NCBI GenBank assembly: GCA_037951165.1
Contig: JBBDHG010000097.1
Location: 642,001-706,000 of the forward strand
DNA: 64,000 bases
Reading direction: 5' to 3'
Source of the DNA: Lophius americanus
Lineage: Eukaryota; Chordata; Actinopteri; Lophiiformes; Lophiidae
Part shown: piece after piece, positions 1-11,150 of the stretch
Position numbering within the stretch: position 1 is the stretch's first letter
How the letters are laid out: the number at the start of each line of letters is the position of its first letter
Made by a program: the position numbers and the translations under genes
Notes under the pieces: model-generated
Seen by the model: the letters and a program-made list of their open reading frames with translations, nothing else
Database searches by the model: none
What the model was told of the DNA's origin: nothing

Positions 1-915
1 CTGTCGGTGATTTTTGACACCCCTGTCAAGAGCCAATGATGGAAAAGCAGACACACACACAAACACACAAACTCCCCACAGGGTTCTGGAGTTCCCTGTG
101 TGGTTGAGGAAAAAATGTATAAAACATCTTACAAGGTAATATGCCGCAATTTGCTCTATCAAACAATTTGTAAGTACCATGTAAGCAGTAGATTTGCATC
201 GTATTAAATCAGCGTCATGCAATGTATTAGATGTAGGAACTTTGCTAAGGCTTTTATTCCGGTCTAGGATACTTGGCATGCATGGTAATCTTATACTCTG
301 CCAGCACTTTCTGACTGAGCTGAACTTTAAAAATTATTGAATCAGTATTGCCGCTGCCATGTCTACGTATATCCTTCATGTTAACAAGACTACACTTAAA
401 ACATCTCATTGATCATTTCCAAATTTTACACCAAAATAGAGGAGGAACAGTGTTGATTTTGGGAAAGGTCAGTTATATATTCCTGACACTAGTGAGAGCT
501 TTTAAGCCAAGGACCATCATTTTAGATATTGCTTTTAAAATATTCAATATTTAGACATGTTTAAAATATTTTTCCCAGCAATATTTGTATTTATTCATAT
601 TATTTAAATTTATGTAAATGTATTTCAAAAATTGTACTGTTGTATTGTTTTGCACCAATTTCAAAGTATAGCTGGGAGCTAAATGTGGCAAATGTTGTGC
701 TTAAACACTCAGACATTGCCCGGGCAGCGAGCGCTGGCAACGGTGTCTGTGTGCAAATACATTTTAGCTACTAAAGGTTACAAATTAGGCTTTTTGCATG
801 GCAGTACCATGACCAAAAATGCCTTCATGTTTGGACTGTTTTTTGTCAATGGCCAAAGTGAAAATAATAACTTAAATATCAGATTTATTTCACATTTTCT
901 AAGTCCTAGATATCT
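1..915. other. AT-rich stretch, no gene seen
   Basis: I see no convincing coding sequence or RNA gene here. A short CA run lies at about 51-71. Open frames of 60-85 codons occur but resemble no family I recognise and have no supporting splice or composition signal. Confidence 0.5.
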
Positions 916-979
916 GCTGCACATACACTGGGGGTAAGTGCATGAGGATTCATGCACTTACCCCCAGTGTATGTGCAGC
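916..979. repeat. Perfect 30-bp inverted repeat with 4-base loop
   Basis: Bases 916-945 are the exact reverse complement of 950-979, separated by GGAT. The transcript of either strand would form a 30-bp hairpin. No transposon end, target duplication or tRNA-like box is visible beside it. It could come from fold-back template switching or be a small hairpin locus; the sequence alone does not decide. Confidence 0.95.
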
Positions 980-1533
980 CTAGTTTGACAACCAAAGGAG
1001 ACATAGGGCTGATATATTGGCCAGTTCCACATCATCAGTTTAACTTTTATACCATGGAAATAGAGGAAACCCTGTCTCCATCTGGAGGAAGAGGTAAAGG
1101 ATGAAGCAACAAGGTTAACTGAGCAGGATGCTCATCTAGAAGTCATGGGAAAAAGATGCTCTGGAGAGACATTATGTGTCTGGTGGAAGGAACTCTGTAA
1201 AGAGAGTAGGAAGACAGAAAGTATTGAAAAGAGAGATGGGCAGATCATCTCTCCAGCATCCAAACTCAGAGTGAACGAGTGAAGAGGTGAACAGCCTTCT
1301 TTTGATGAATGGAAAGAGTTTAGCGTGTTAAAGTGCCCTGAAAAGAGAGAACAGAGAATGATCAGCCAGCTTGAGGAGCACCCTGTTGAAAAGTGTTGCC
1401 TGATCATGAGAACCCCTATCACAGGAGTTGGATGGTTTTTACAAGGAAGTACCATCATCCAAAATGCCTTCATGTGTGAACTACACAAATAGGCACATAT
1501 ATATATATATATATATATGAATATATGAATATA
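980..1533. other. No gene seen; short AT run at the end
   Basis: Purine-rich unique-looking DNA with no recognisable family, ending in an (AT)n run at about 1495-1518 that borders the fold-back structure. The 118-codon minus-strand frame at 1132-1488 is Ser/Leu-rich and resembles nothing I know. Confidence 0.5.
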
Positions 1534-1718
1534 GTGAGAGTGTCTTTGCGGTCTTCACTCAAAACTTTGTCATGTTGATTATCTCTCTCTGATGAAATAA
1601 AAAAAAAATCAACAAATGTTATCCTGTATTCATTTGAATTTGCTCCAGACACACAAGGGTTCTTAGAACAAGAATTTGACAATTTTTGACAAAGGAAACT
1701 GCGAAGGCATTCATATAT

Positions 1719-1770
<52 letters not shown>

Positions 1771-1942
1771 TTACGTATTACATATATTTACATTTATGTC
1801 ATTCAAATATATGTCATTCAAATATATGTAAATTCAAATGAATACAAACATTTGTTGATTTTTTTAATTTATCATCATTCATCAGAGAGACAAATAATCA
1901 ACATGACAAGGTTTTGAGTAAAGACTGCAAAGACACTGTCAC
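1534..1942. repeat. Imperfect inverted repeat (fold-back), arms about 110 bp
   Basis: The left arm (about 1534-1641) and right arm (about 1830-1942) are reverse complements with a few substitutions and indels. For example GTCATGTTGATTAT on the left pairs with ATAATCAACATGAC on the right. The spacer of about 190 bases holds a (TA)n array at about 1725-1759 and a second short TA-rich block. It may be a fold-back MITE, an inverted duplication, or two opposed copies of one repeat. I cannot name a family. Confidence 0.85.
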
Positions 1943-2379
1943 TTTGACTTAACATGCCAAGAAAGTTAAGAGACCTGAAGGAGCCTTTTCTGTTCACATG
2001 CAAAAAAGTTGGCTAGGATCTGCTTCTGTGTCCTAACATTGACTGCAAACACTTCCAACTTCAAAAATGAAGTATGTGAATTATTGGGGTATCTCTACGA
2101 AACAATTAAAATTGGATGAACCAGAGGTCCCCCTTCTCAGTTTGACAGATTACCTTAAATTGCTATAAACAATGTTGAGCTTTTTTTAAATCCATTTTTT
2201 AGTTTGAATATTCCTTTCAATACACACATGGGTGTCATAACCAACATGCCCGTCGATAGAAATAAATCAATATACTGTGCAATGTATGGTTGCGCTGAGT
2301 TATCTACATAATCCATACTCTAGTCTGTTCTCTGCACGTCCATTCATGGATGCCACCAGACAATAGAAGAAGGGACGAC
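1943..2379. other. No gene seen
   Basis: Plain AT-rich sequence with no motif or repeat that I recognise. Confidence 0.5.
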
Positions 2380-2510
2380 AACAGACCCTCAGGACTGCAG
2401 AAACTATCCTCAGAGCCAACCTACCATCCATTAAGGAGCTATATATTTTCAGGGTTAAGATATGCACAGATAGCAGCTGATCCATCAAACCCGTGAACAA
2501 TCCCGTGATT
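2380..2510 (+). pseudogene. Weak remnant of a LINE ORF2 C-terminus
   Basis: Plus-strand translation gives LPSIKELY followed, after a frameshift, by ADPSNP. This resembles the end of CR1/Rex1-group ORF2 proteins, where a PSL-x-DLY block is followed by ADPSHP. Only about 40 codons are recognisable, with a stop between them. The match is short and from memory, so this is a tentative call. Confidence 0.4.
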
Positions 2511-3157
2511 ATTATTTTCAATTGTGCAACATCTCAACAGTTGCTTAAAAATTTGTTCCACAATGACACCAATCCATCTAAATCGGTTAATAAAATCAAA
2601 AATATTCTTGATTAATATGGCTTATATTAATGTATGGGGTTGGGTTTGATGTTTTGACCCTGAGTTTATGAATCGTACACTTGAACTGATGATTCACATA
2701 GCAACCCTTTGTGTGACACTTACATATTTTTCGAGGTTGATTGTTCTTGTGAGAGGAATCTGACTCCGATGAGACCAGCTGTCAGATTTGACATCTGGAT
2801 TCTTAATCGACATGTCTAGATTCTGAGGTGGAAGCAATAATTACAGAGCATATCCTAGTTTTGTCAAATTTCGATTATTTAAATGTGTTTTAGTTATGCA
2901 AACGTTTTGTTTGATTCGGCCAAATGAATTAAGAAAAGGTTTAAGCAGTTTTTTGCAGTCTGAATGCTTTCATATATGTGCATACAATTGGGTTATAAAG
3001 TATTCCTTTTCCTCTTGTTGCTGCCTGTTTTGAGTTTTTGATTTGTTTGTTCATTATACCCTTGGGAGGGGTCCAAATGAAAAATAAAGTGAAAATGAAC
3101 TGATAGAGATGAATCACTCTTAGGCCACTATATTCAACCGAAATGCAAATTTTTGTG
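2511..3157. other. No gene seen
   Basis: AT-rich sequence without a recognisable repeat or coding region. Confidence 0.5.
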
Positions 3158-3207
3158 GTCAAACGGCTCCCAAAAAGGAGCCGGCTCCCAAAAAGGAGCC
3201 GTTTGAC
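3158..3207. repeat. Inverted repeat of 13-bp arms built from a duplicated block
   Basis: The arm GTCAAACGGCTCC (3158-3170) pairs exactly with GGAGCCGTTTGAC (3195-3207). The interior repeats the block GGCTCCCAAAAAGGAGCC, so the stretch is both a palindrome and a short tandem duplication. Termini of some hAT-like MITEs have similar GC-rich ends, but no target duplication is visible, so I leave it unnamed. Confidence 0.8.
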
Positions 3208-4555
3208 TGTCTGTACTCAATTCTCTTAGTTTCTCAACTTTTTTTTTAACAGCTTTTGCAATGAAATAGTAGAGGCCGGATATTAACTCTTTTCTCTCGT
3301 GCATAGCTGCACTGCAAAACTTTGTCTATATAGACTGTAATGCTCTAATAAATATGTTCCTGCCTGAAGGCACCCAATCAAGTGTCTAACTTTTCTGTTT
3401 TTTATTACTCTCCGTTCATGCAAGTATTCTAAGTAGATCATTCGCAAAACGCATACCAACGAAAGGTGCAATCTTAAAAATGATAATAGGAATAAACATG
3501 CATTTTAGCACTCTTTATTTGGCCTTTTAGTAAATCAGGCCCTCTGTTGGGACCTGGCCATGTGGTCAAACATAGACAAGTTTACATGTAAAACCCAAGC
3601 CTAATACTAGAAGTACAGAAAAACAAGATCCGGGTTTGCAGTTTTCACATAAATAAGAAGTTTGATTGATATGCAAACTCCTGTCCCCTATTAGACAAGA
3701 GTCAATGGAATTTCCAGGAGTTCCTGAGATATTCCAATGAGGTAACAAAATTATAAACCTCAGAGCAAACCTTGCCGAAGTGACACAAGTTGCTAAATTA
3801 GGCCCTGGCTGGTAAATCCATTGAGTACATTTTATTGGCTTAGACAACAGTCTGTTTTTTCTTTTGCCCGCAGAAGGAAGATATATGGAGTAATGTTTTC
3901 TTCTGGAACAGAACAATAACTTCTATGCCCCGCCGTCTCTCATCTAAACTGACTGCCTCACGTGAGGATCAGCCCGCCATTAGATGCAATGACCAGCAGC
4001 ATGTCATTGTTGGAATTTATTGGATCTCTGCCAGATGGATTGTACAAATAACATATAACAGGAAGAGCAAAAAGCTGCAGAATGGATGAACCCTGTAAAT
4101 AGGATGAACATGGTAAGAGTGTGCATTCCAATGCCGTCATTTTGTCATATATGAAAAAGTTCCGTGTTCTTTACGTCGATAGAACAGAATGAGTACATGT
4201 ACTGCATATTATTATTATTATGTGCCATTTTCAGATTGGCAAAATTGTTCATGAAGTATAAAAACAGTAGTAAACATTACAATTAAATGGTAGAATTTTT
4301 TCTTTTTCTTAAGTAAATCATACCATTATCTGTTTAAATATCAGTGGACATTTTGATGAAATGCACCTAGGATCTGGTGGAGCTGTTTTTTGTGTTGACA
4401 GAGCTCTGATGCGAAAAAGCATGATGGGAGGTGGATTCCGTGCCAACATCAGTGTGCTTGGTGCTTGATTGCAGTGCAGGTTGTGGACCAATATCTAATT
4501 AAATTAAGTCTTAAAATCTACAAACAAGTCAATGAAAGAAAAGGTCTTATATAAT
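3208..4555. other. No gene seen
   Basis: About 1.3 kb of AT-rich sequence. Minus-strand frames of 116 codons (3566-3916) and 60 codons (3958-4140) show no family resemblance. A short ATT-rich run lies near 4207-4222. Confidence 0.5.
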
Positions 4556-4745
4556 TTAAAATCATTTAAAAGGAGCAGAGGGCCACCCTGTTTTGCCTCC
4601 CTACCAGGTTGGAAAATAGGTTCAGCTTCGGGTTCTTGCTGGACCCTAAGACATGTACACAGCAGGGACATTTTGGGGACTGAACTGCAGACCTTCAAAT
4701 TGGAGGTTGACCACTCAATCCACTGAGCTACCACCACCACAATAT
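4556..4745 (-). mobile_element. tRNA-derived SINE remnant
   Basis: Read on the minus strand it begins with a tRNA-like head: an A-box-like TAGCTCAGTGGATTGAG (about 4713-4729) and a degraded B-box-like CTGCAGTTCAGTCCC (about 4676-4690). A body of about 120 bases follows. The B box departs from GGTTCGANTCC, so the internal Pol III promoter is probably dead. It resembles the SINEs further right in layout but not in body sequence. Confidence 0.6.
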
Positions 4746-6424
4746 AAAGGTGAAATAGTGGGTCGCAACATGGCAACCTCACCTCTCAACTTCAGGCAAT
4801 GTTTGGTCTCAGAACTAAAGTTGGTACATCATTCCAGAACAGGTTTCACAATGATTTGAATTCAGATTGGTGGATTTAGAATCAAGAGTGCTTACCCTTA
4901 CACCATGGAACCACCATGGAACAGAATCTGGAAAAACTAGATAGTAAAAGATCACATTTTTGGTTCAATAATTACGAATAAATTTAATTCACATTTAAAT
5001 TTAAATCAATTATAACCTTGGTTGCTCTTATATATTCATTTATGTTTGTTATTTTGAGGATTTGACACATGTTAATATTAGTTATCCAAACTAGAAGAAA
5101 GAACGTGTTTTTCACAGCCCCATAACAATTGTAGAATCATTGCTCTGTAAAGATATATGATTTAATCTATATATCAAAATCTGCAGTGCTAAATTCTCAT
5201 CTTTAAATGTGTTAACACACTCAGCAAATGTGCCTCTGTTCAAGGTTGAGGGTCTTTGCCTCAATCAGTTGAACAGAAACCACATCCAAGATGCATTACT
5301 TTACACATATTTGTTTCCTGAAGGCTTCCTGACACATGCCCACACCAACATGTGAACTTATACATGCAGCCAAGCATGCTCACATAAATACACACACCCA
5401 AGCAAGGACAATCCGGAACACCACACCTCCCTGTCAGGTCCACCTCTAATGAGCTGCAGAGAGAATGGGAGACAGACGGACAGAAGACGGGTGTGTGAAA
5501 CATTGCATCTCCAAACTGTGGTCATCCATTTTCAGGCAGTGAATGAAAAAAGGAAGGAAGCGTGAAGGGGAAGTGGGGGAGATGTAAATTCTGAATGCAT
5601 TTTAAAAAGAGAAATCTGCATAATTTCTGGCAGATGACTGGCAGGAGAGGGTGTGTAGGGAAAGGAGAACAGGGAGTAAGAACATGAAGTGGGTATGAGA
5701 GAAAGATTTTGAAAACACCTCAATATTTCATTGACCATAGTGGTTTCTGTGGGGACGAAACTGGAATATGGAATGTTGAAGCCTACTTTGGTACCAAAAA
5801 ACAACAACTTCTGGACTTCTCTATAATATTCACTCCAGAGTGAGGTCTGCCAGACATAAAAACAGTTTAAAATGTATGGTGAAAGTATCTGACACTCTTT
5901 AGTCAGTGGTAAAAGTGGAATACTACTCTCAGGATTGGCATTCTGTTGCCTTCTATTAGTCAGTGAATAAATCTGATTGGCAGTTTCACACTTAATAATG
6001 ACAAGCTGCTTCATCTTTCATGTTCTGGAGCAGCATGACTTTTATTCCAGCGGGTGCTATAAAAAATAAATAATATCAAGCTCTGCCATCACAGACCTGC
6101 CCGGTTTGCGGTACCACCTGGAAGAAATATGGATCTCATGTGAAAAATACGGATCTCATATGGATTTCTCTGGCAATATTTACAGCTTGTCGCCGATTTG
6201 TATGGCAATCTATCACAAAATTCCTATGTATAATTTATTTATTTTTAAATAATTGTTATTATGTTTTATAATTAACTTTTCAAATGTTAAAAAAATAGTG
6301 AATTTTATGCTTCATTTGATTCAAAATTTCTTTAAAATACACAAGTTAGCCTCAAGGTAAAGTAGTTGTAGGTTTTGAATCTACTCAACTATAAGCCAGC
6401 CACTTAGGGACACCAATACCATTA
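4746..6424. other. No supported gene; one long chance-like ORF
   Basis: AT-rich sequence. The longest frame is 160 codons on the minus strand (5532-6014) and resembles no protein family I know. Its C-terminal third is low-complexity Ser/Pro/Phe because the plus strand there is purine-rich. No splice context or homologous neighbour supports it. Confidence 0.45.
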
Positions 6425-6474
6425 TGCGGAACAAAAAACTGATATTCAAACCGGATTCGTCGGGCAACAGTGAG

Positions 6475-6760
6475 AGATGAGGAAAGGCAGCTGTGTAGGG
6501 GTGGAATAGGAACTTTAAATGTTTGCACAATGAAAGGACAATTTAGAGAACTAGTTGATATGAATGAAAAGGAAACAGTGGAGACGATGAGGTTATGGGC
6601 AAGTATGGCGTTAAGGACAGGAACATAGATTATGCAAAAAGTACGGAAATGGCTGTGGTGAACACTTATTTCAAGAAGATAGAGGAGCAAAGGGTGACAT
6701 ATAAGAAAGGAGGTAGGAGCACACATTTGGACTACATCCTATACAGATGATGCAACCTGA
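6475..6760 (+). pseudogene. LINE endonuclease remnant, internally deleted
   Basis: Translation in shifting frames gives the N-terminal IGTLNVCTMKG segment, then after a gap DEVMGKYG-like and MAVVNTYFKKIEEQ-like segments, then THLDYILYR, the end of an APE-type endonuclease. The core with the catalytic GDFN-type motif is missing. At least three stops interrupt it. In a working LINE this domain nicks target DNA for target-primed reverse transcription; here it cannot. Confidence 0.7.
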
Positions 6761-7053
6761 AAGAGATGAGATGGAAGAGATGGAGACTGCAAAGTGGTGA
6801 CAGGGGAGAACGTAGCCAGACAACATAGAATGGTAGTATGTAAAATGTCTCCGGTGGTACATAATAGGAAAAGAGAAAAGACATAGCACAAGGGCAAATG
6901 GTTGAAGCTGAGCAAGCAAGGCTACTTTGGAAACTTCAGGGAAGGGTTGAGACAGGCTCTCGGCAGTAGTGAAGAACTGCCAGATGATTGGGCAAAGCAA
7001 ATTTGATAAGGGAGACCGGTAAAAAGGTGCTTGGTTTCTCAACTGGGTAAAGC

Positions 7054-8539
7054 AAAGAAAATAATGAGATTTTGGGGTGGAATGAGGAGGTGCAAGAGAA
7101 TTATTATCATTATTAATATAAAAAGGAAGAAGTGGGATAACAAAACAGATGAGGAAAGTAGGGAAGAGTATAAAGGGATGCGACATAAGGCAAAGAGTGT
7201 GGTTGCAAAGGCTAAACGAAGGGCCTTTGATGAGTTGTATGAAAGATTGGACGCTAGGGAAGGAGAAAAGGACCTGTACCGATTGGCAAGGCAGAGATAC
7301 ATCCAACATTGGAAGGATGTGCAGCAGGCTAGGTTGATTAAGAATAGAGATGGAAAGGTGCTTAAAAGTGAGGAGAGTCATGGCAAGATCAAAAGAATAC
7401 TTTGGGGAACTGATGAAAGAAGAAAATGAGAGAGAGAGAAGGGGGAAGGTGTGAGATCTTTAAATCAAGAAGTCCCAAGGATCAATAATGATGAAGTGAG
7501 AGCAGCTTCAAAAGGATGAAGAATGGAAAGGCGGTCGGTCCGGATGACATACCGGTGGAGGCATGGAGGCGTCTAGGACAGAAGGGAGTGGAGTATTTAA
7601 TTAGATTGTTAAAAAAAATATCTTGGACAATGAGAGGATGGTTGAGGATGGCTGAGGAATGGAGGAAAGAACTAGTGCCGATTTTCAAGAGCAAATGTGA
7701 TTTTCAGAGCTGTAGCAACTATAGGGGTATTAAGCTGATGAGCCACACGATGAAGATCTGGGAAAGAGTGGTGGAAGCCCTGTAACAAAAGTGTTGACAA
7801 TTTTTGAGCAGCAGCTCAAAAGGTAGTTTCATGCCAAGAAAGAACACCACAGATGCAATATGTGCTTTTAGAATACTGATGGAGAAGTAAAGAGAAAGCC
7901 TGAAGGAGCTACATTGTGTCTTTGTGAATTTAGATAAAGCGTAAGACATAGTGCAGAGGGAGGAACTGTGGTATTACATGAGGAAGTCTGGATTGATAGA
8001 GAAGTATGTTAGAGTTTTGCAGGATATGTACGAGAGCAGCATGTCGGCGGTGAAGCGTGAAGTAGGGGTCACAGATGGGTATAAATGGGAGCCGGGACTG
8101 CATCAAGGATCGGCTCTGAGTCCCTTCTTGTTTGCTTTGGTGATGGACGAGCTAACAGATGAGGTCAGACAGGAGTCTCCGTGGACTATGATGTTCGCGA
8201 ATGACATTGTGATCTGTAGTGAGAGCAGGGAGCAGGCGGAACAAAACCTGGAGAGGTGGAGTAATGCATTTCAGGGAAGAGGAATGTAGGTCAGTCGCTG
8301 CAAGACAGAATACATGTTTGTGAATGAAAAGGAGGGAGGTGGAACGGTGGGGATGCAGGGAGTAAAGGTGAAGATGATGCAGGAGTTAAAGTACTTAGGG
8401 TCAACTGTTTAGAGCAAATGGGAGTTTGGAAAAGAGGTGAAGCAGTGAATGCAGGCAGGGTAAAGTGGATGGAGAAGGGTGTCCAAAGTTATCTGTCACA
8501 GAAGAGTAGCAGCAAGTGTGAAGCAAGTATGATTTAGAG
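7054..8539 (+). pseudogene. LINE linker and reverse transcriptase, tandem unit 1
   Basis: First copy of the 1,486-bp unit. It encodes the linker (RAFDELYERLD, EKDLYRLARQR) and RT motifs: KAVGPDDIPVEAW, SNYRGIKLMSH, LHQGSALSPF and the catalytic box. That box reads FAND (8194-8205) where active enzymes have FADD or YADD, so a catalytic Asp is changed to Asn. Further breaks are TAA and TAG stops near 7937-7950, a TAG at about 8287, and one near 8410. Open pieces remain at 7516-7785 (89 codons) and 7951-8289 (112 codons). It has no function as it stands. Confidence 0.9.
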
Positions 8540-10025
8540 AAAGAAAATAATGAGATTTTGGGGTGGAATGAGGAGGTGCAAGAGAATTATTATCATTATT
8601 AATATAAAAAGGAAGAAGTGGGATAACAAAACAGATGAGGAAAGTAGGGAAGAGTATAAAGGGATGCGACATAAGGCAAAGAGTGTGGTTGCAAAGGCTA
8701 AACGAAGGGCCTTTGATGAGTTGTATGAAAGATTGGACGCTAGGGAAGGAGAAAAGGACCTGTACCGATTGGCAAGGCAGAGATACATCCAACATTGGAA
8801 GGATGTGCAGCAGGCTAGGTTGATTAAGAATAGAGATGGAAAGGTGCTTAAAAGTGAGGAGAGTCATGGCAAGATCAAAAGAATACTTTGGGGAACTGAT
8901 GAAAGAAGAAAATGAGAGAGAGAGAAGGGGGAAGGTGTGAGGTCTTTAAATCAAGAAGTCCCAAGTTTCAATAATGATGAAGTGAGAGCAGCTTCAAAAG
9001 GATGAAGAATGGAAAGGCGGTCGGTCCGGATGACATACCGGTGGAGGCATGGAGGCGTCTAGGACAGAAGGGAGTGGAGTATTTAATTAGATTGTTAAAA
9101 AAAATATCTTGGACAATGAGAGGATGGTTGAGGATGGCTGAGGAATGGAGGAAAGAACTAGTGCCGATTTTCAAGAGCAAATGTGATTTTCAGAGCTGTA
9201 GCAACTATAGGGGTATTAAGCTGATGAGCCACACGATGAAGATCTGGGAAAGAGTGGTGGAAGCCCTGTAACAAAAGTGTTGACAATTTTTGAGCAGCAG
9301 CTCAAAAGGTAGTTTCATGCCAAGAAAGAACACCACAGATGCAATATGTGCTTTTAGAATACTGATGGAGAAGTAAAGAGAAAGCCTGAAGGAGCTACAT
9401 TGTGTCTTTGTGAATTTAGATAAAGCGTAAGACATAGTGCAGAGGGAGGAACTGTGGTATTACATGAGGAAGTCTGGATTGATAGAGAAGTATGTTAGAG
9501 TTTTGCAGGATATGTACGAGAGCAGCATGTCGGCGGTGAAGCGTGAAGTAGGGGTCACAGATGGGTATAAATGGGAGCCGGGACTGCATCAAGGATCGGC
9601 TCTGAGTCCCTTCTTGTTTGCTTTGGTGATGGACGAGCTAACAGATGAGGTCAGACAGGAGTCTCCGTGGACTATGATGTTCGCGAATGACATTGTGATC
9701 TGTAGTGAGAGCAGGGAGCAGGCGGAACAAAACCTGGAGAGGTGGAGTAATGCATTTCAGGGAAGAGGAATGTAGGTCAGTCGCTGCAAGACAGAATACA
9801 TGTTTGTGAATGAAAAGGAGGGAGGTGGAACGGTGGGGATGCAGGGAGTAAAGGTGAAGATGATGCAGGAGTTAAAGTACTTAGGGTCAACTGTTTAGAG
9901 CAAATGGGAGTTTGGAAAAGAGGTGAAGCAGTGAATGCAGGCAGGGTAAAGTGGATGGAGAAGGGTGTCCAAAGTTATCTGTCACAGAAGAGTAGCAGCA
10001 AGTGTGAAGCAAGTATGATTTAGAG
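8540..10025 (+). pseudogene. LINE linker and reverse transcriptase, tandem unit 2
   Basis: Second copy of the 1,486-bp unit, head to tail with unit 1. By eye I find three differences: A7456/G8942, G7480/T8966 and A7481/T8967. It carries the same FAND box (9680-9691) and the same stops, so the copy arose after the element had died. It continues at 10026 into the LINE C-terminus, which unit 1 lacks. Confidence 0.92.
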
Positions 10026-10295
10026 ACAGTCGCTCCGACCAAAAGACGGGAAGCAGAGCTGGATGTGGGAGAGTTGAAGATGTTAAGATTTTCTTTGGGA
10101 GTGACGACAATGGACAGGATTACAAATGAGAATAGCCGAGAGACAGCCCAGGTTATACGTCTTGGTGACAAAGTCGGAGAAGCCAGATTGAGATGGTTTG
10201 GACACGTGAAAAGAAAGAATTGTGGTTATATTGGAAACAAATAATCCGTTTTGGCGACCCCTAAAGAGAACAGCCAAAAAAAGGAGAAGAAGAAG
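10026..10295 (+). pseudogene. LINE C-terminal block and 3' tail
   Basis: The translation resumes with ELDVGELKMLRFSLGV, then LGDKVGEARLRWFGHVKRK, the conserved end of the RTE-like ORF2, and stops near 10240. A short 3' region (TTTGGCGACCCCTAAAGAG) leads into an A/G-rich tail with AAG repeats. Between the end of unit 2 and this block about 80 codons of the usual protein are absent. Confidence 0.8.
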
Positions 10296-10984
10296 AATCT
10301 ATCCAACTATATCACATAACAGATGTTTATTTAAGTTACTGTGTAGAGGTTTGGGGCAATAATTACTAAACTTAACATGCACTATTTATTCTCTAATAAT
10401 GGAAACAAGGATCATTCACAATGCAATGCATCAGGATCGTAGAAATTAGTCCTCGATTTATAAATATTAAAAGTTGCAGATATCGTTAAATTTTAAACAG
10501 CACAAATCATGTTTAAAGCAAAAAACAATCAACTGCCGGAAAATAGTCAAAAAATGTTCACTGTGAAAATAAATTATAATTCAAGGGAAGTAAGAATTTT
10601 CAAAACTGTCAGCGTGCGAACAACCAGATAAAGAGTTTGTTTTTCTGGTTATATAGGTATAATGGGTTGATGATCACGAGATACAGGGATGAAGATGTTT
10701 GATTACGATTTCGTGTTATTTGTTTTTTTATTAATTTTACGTTATTTTTTTATTTTATCTAGAGTTATTCATTCAGATTTCTTTACTTTCTATTTATAAG
10801 TAAGCAACATGATCATATATCAAGGATTTATGGAAAAGAGGGGGATTAAATGAGAATGTGGTTTTTCCAAATCCTTTTAGGATGCGTTAACCAAATTCTC
10901 AAATGTTTGACCATTTTCTTAAGCGTTAAAATCTCTTGTTTTATTTTTATTTTTTTTATGATACCCAAATAGATCTTTTACATT
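10296..10984. other. No gene seen
   Basis: Very AT-rich unique-looking sequence with T- and A-runs, no coding potential and no repeat that I recognise. Confidence 0.5.
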
Positions 10985-11150
10985 TTATCTCCAAAGTTTT
11001 TGGGCTATAATTTCTCAACCATTGGTCTGATTTAGTCCGAATTTGATACATAAGAATTGACCCAAGGAGATCTATCTTGTAAATTTCATATTTCAGCATA
11101 ATAGTATTATTTCACACATTAAGGGGAGCTTTATTTTCTTTAAAGAAAAA
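10985..11150 (+). repeat. Dispersed repeat family X, one unit
   Basis: One unit of a repeat also seen at 28826-28950, 53320-53650 and 56395-56690. Shared blocks in order are TAATTTCTCAACCATTGGTC (11008-11027), GATCTATCTTGTA (11069-11081), TTCATATTT and GGGGAGCTTT (about 11122-11131). It has no coding potential, terminal repeats or Pol III boxes that I can see. The family name is mine. Confidence 0.8.

Larger units (their letters stand above)
6425..10295 (+). mobile_element. RTE-like LINE, inactive, with internal tandem duplication
   Basis: A plus-strand non-LTR retrotransposon remnant. In order it holds a piece of the apurinic endonuclease start (LNVCTM near 6515), a jump to the end of the endonuclease (VVNTYF near 6658), the linker, the reverse transcriptase, and a C-terminal block (KMLRFSLGVTTMDRITNE) ending in a purine-rich AAG-type tail near 10270-10295. 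Most of the endonuclease is deleted. Many stops and frameshifts break the frame. The SNYRGIKLMSHTMKIWERV and LHQGSALSPFLFALVM blocks match an abundant teleost RTE/BovB-group LINE. The clade name is an inference; the non-LTR assignment is firm. Confidence 0.85.

Noticed and set aside
5532..6014. 160-codon minus-strand ORF
   Set aside because: No family resemblance, a low-complexity C-terminus, and no splice or repeat context. AT-rich DNA of this size gives such frames by chance.
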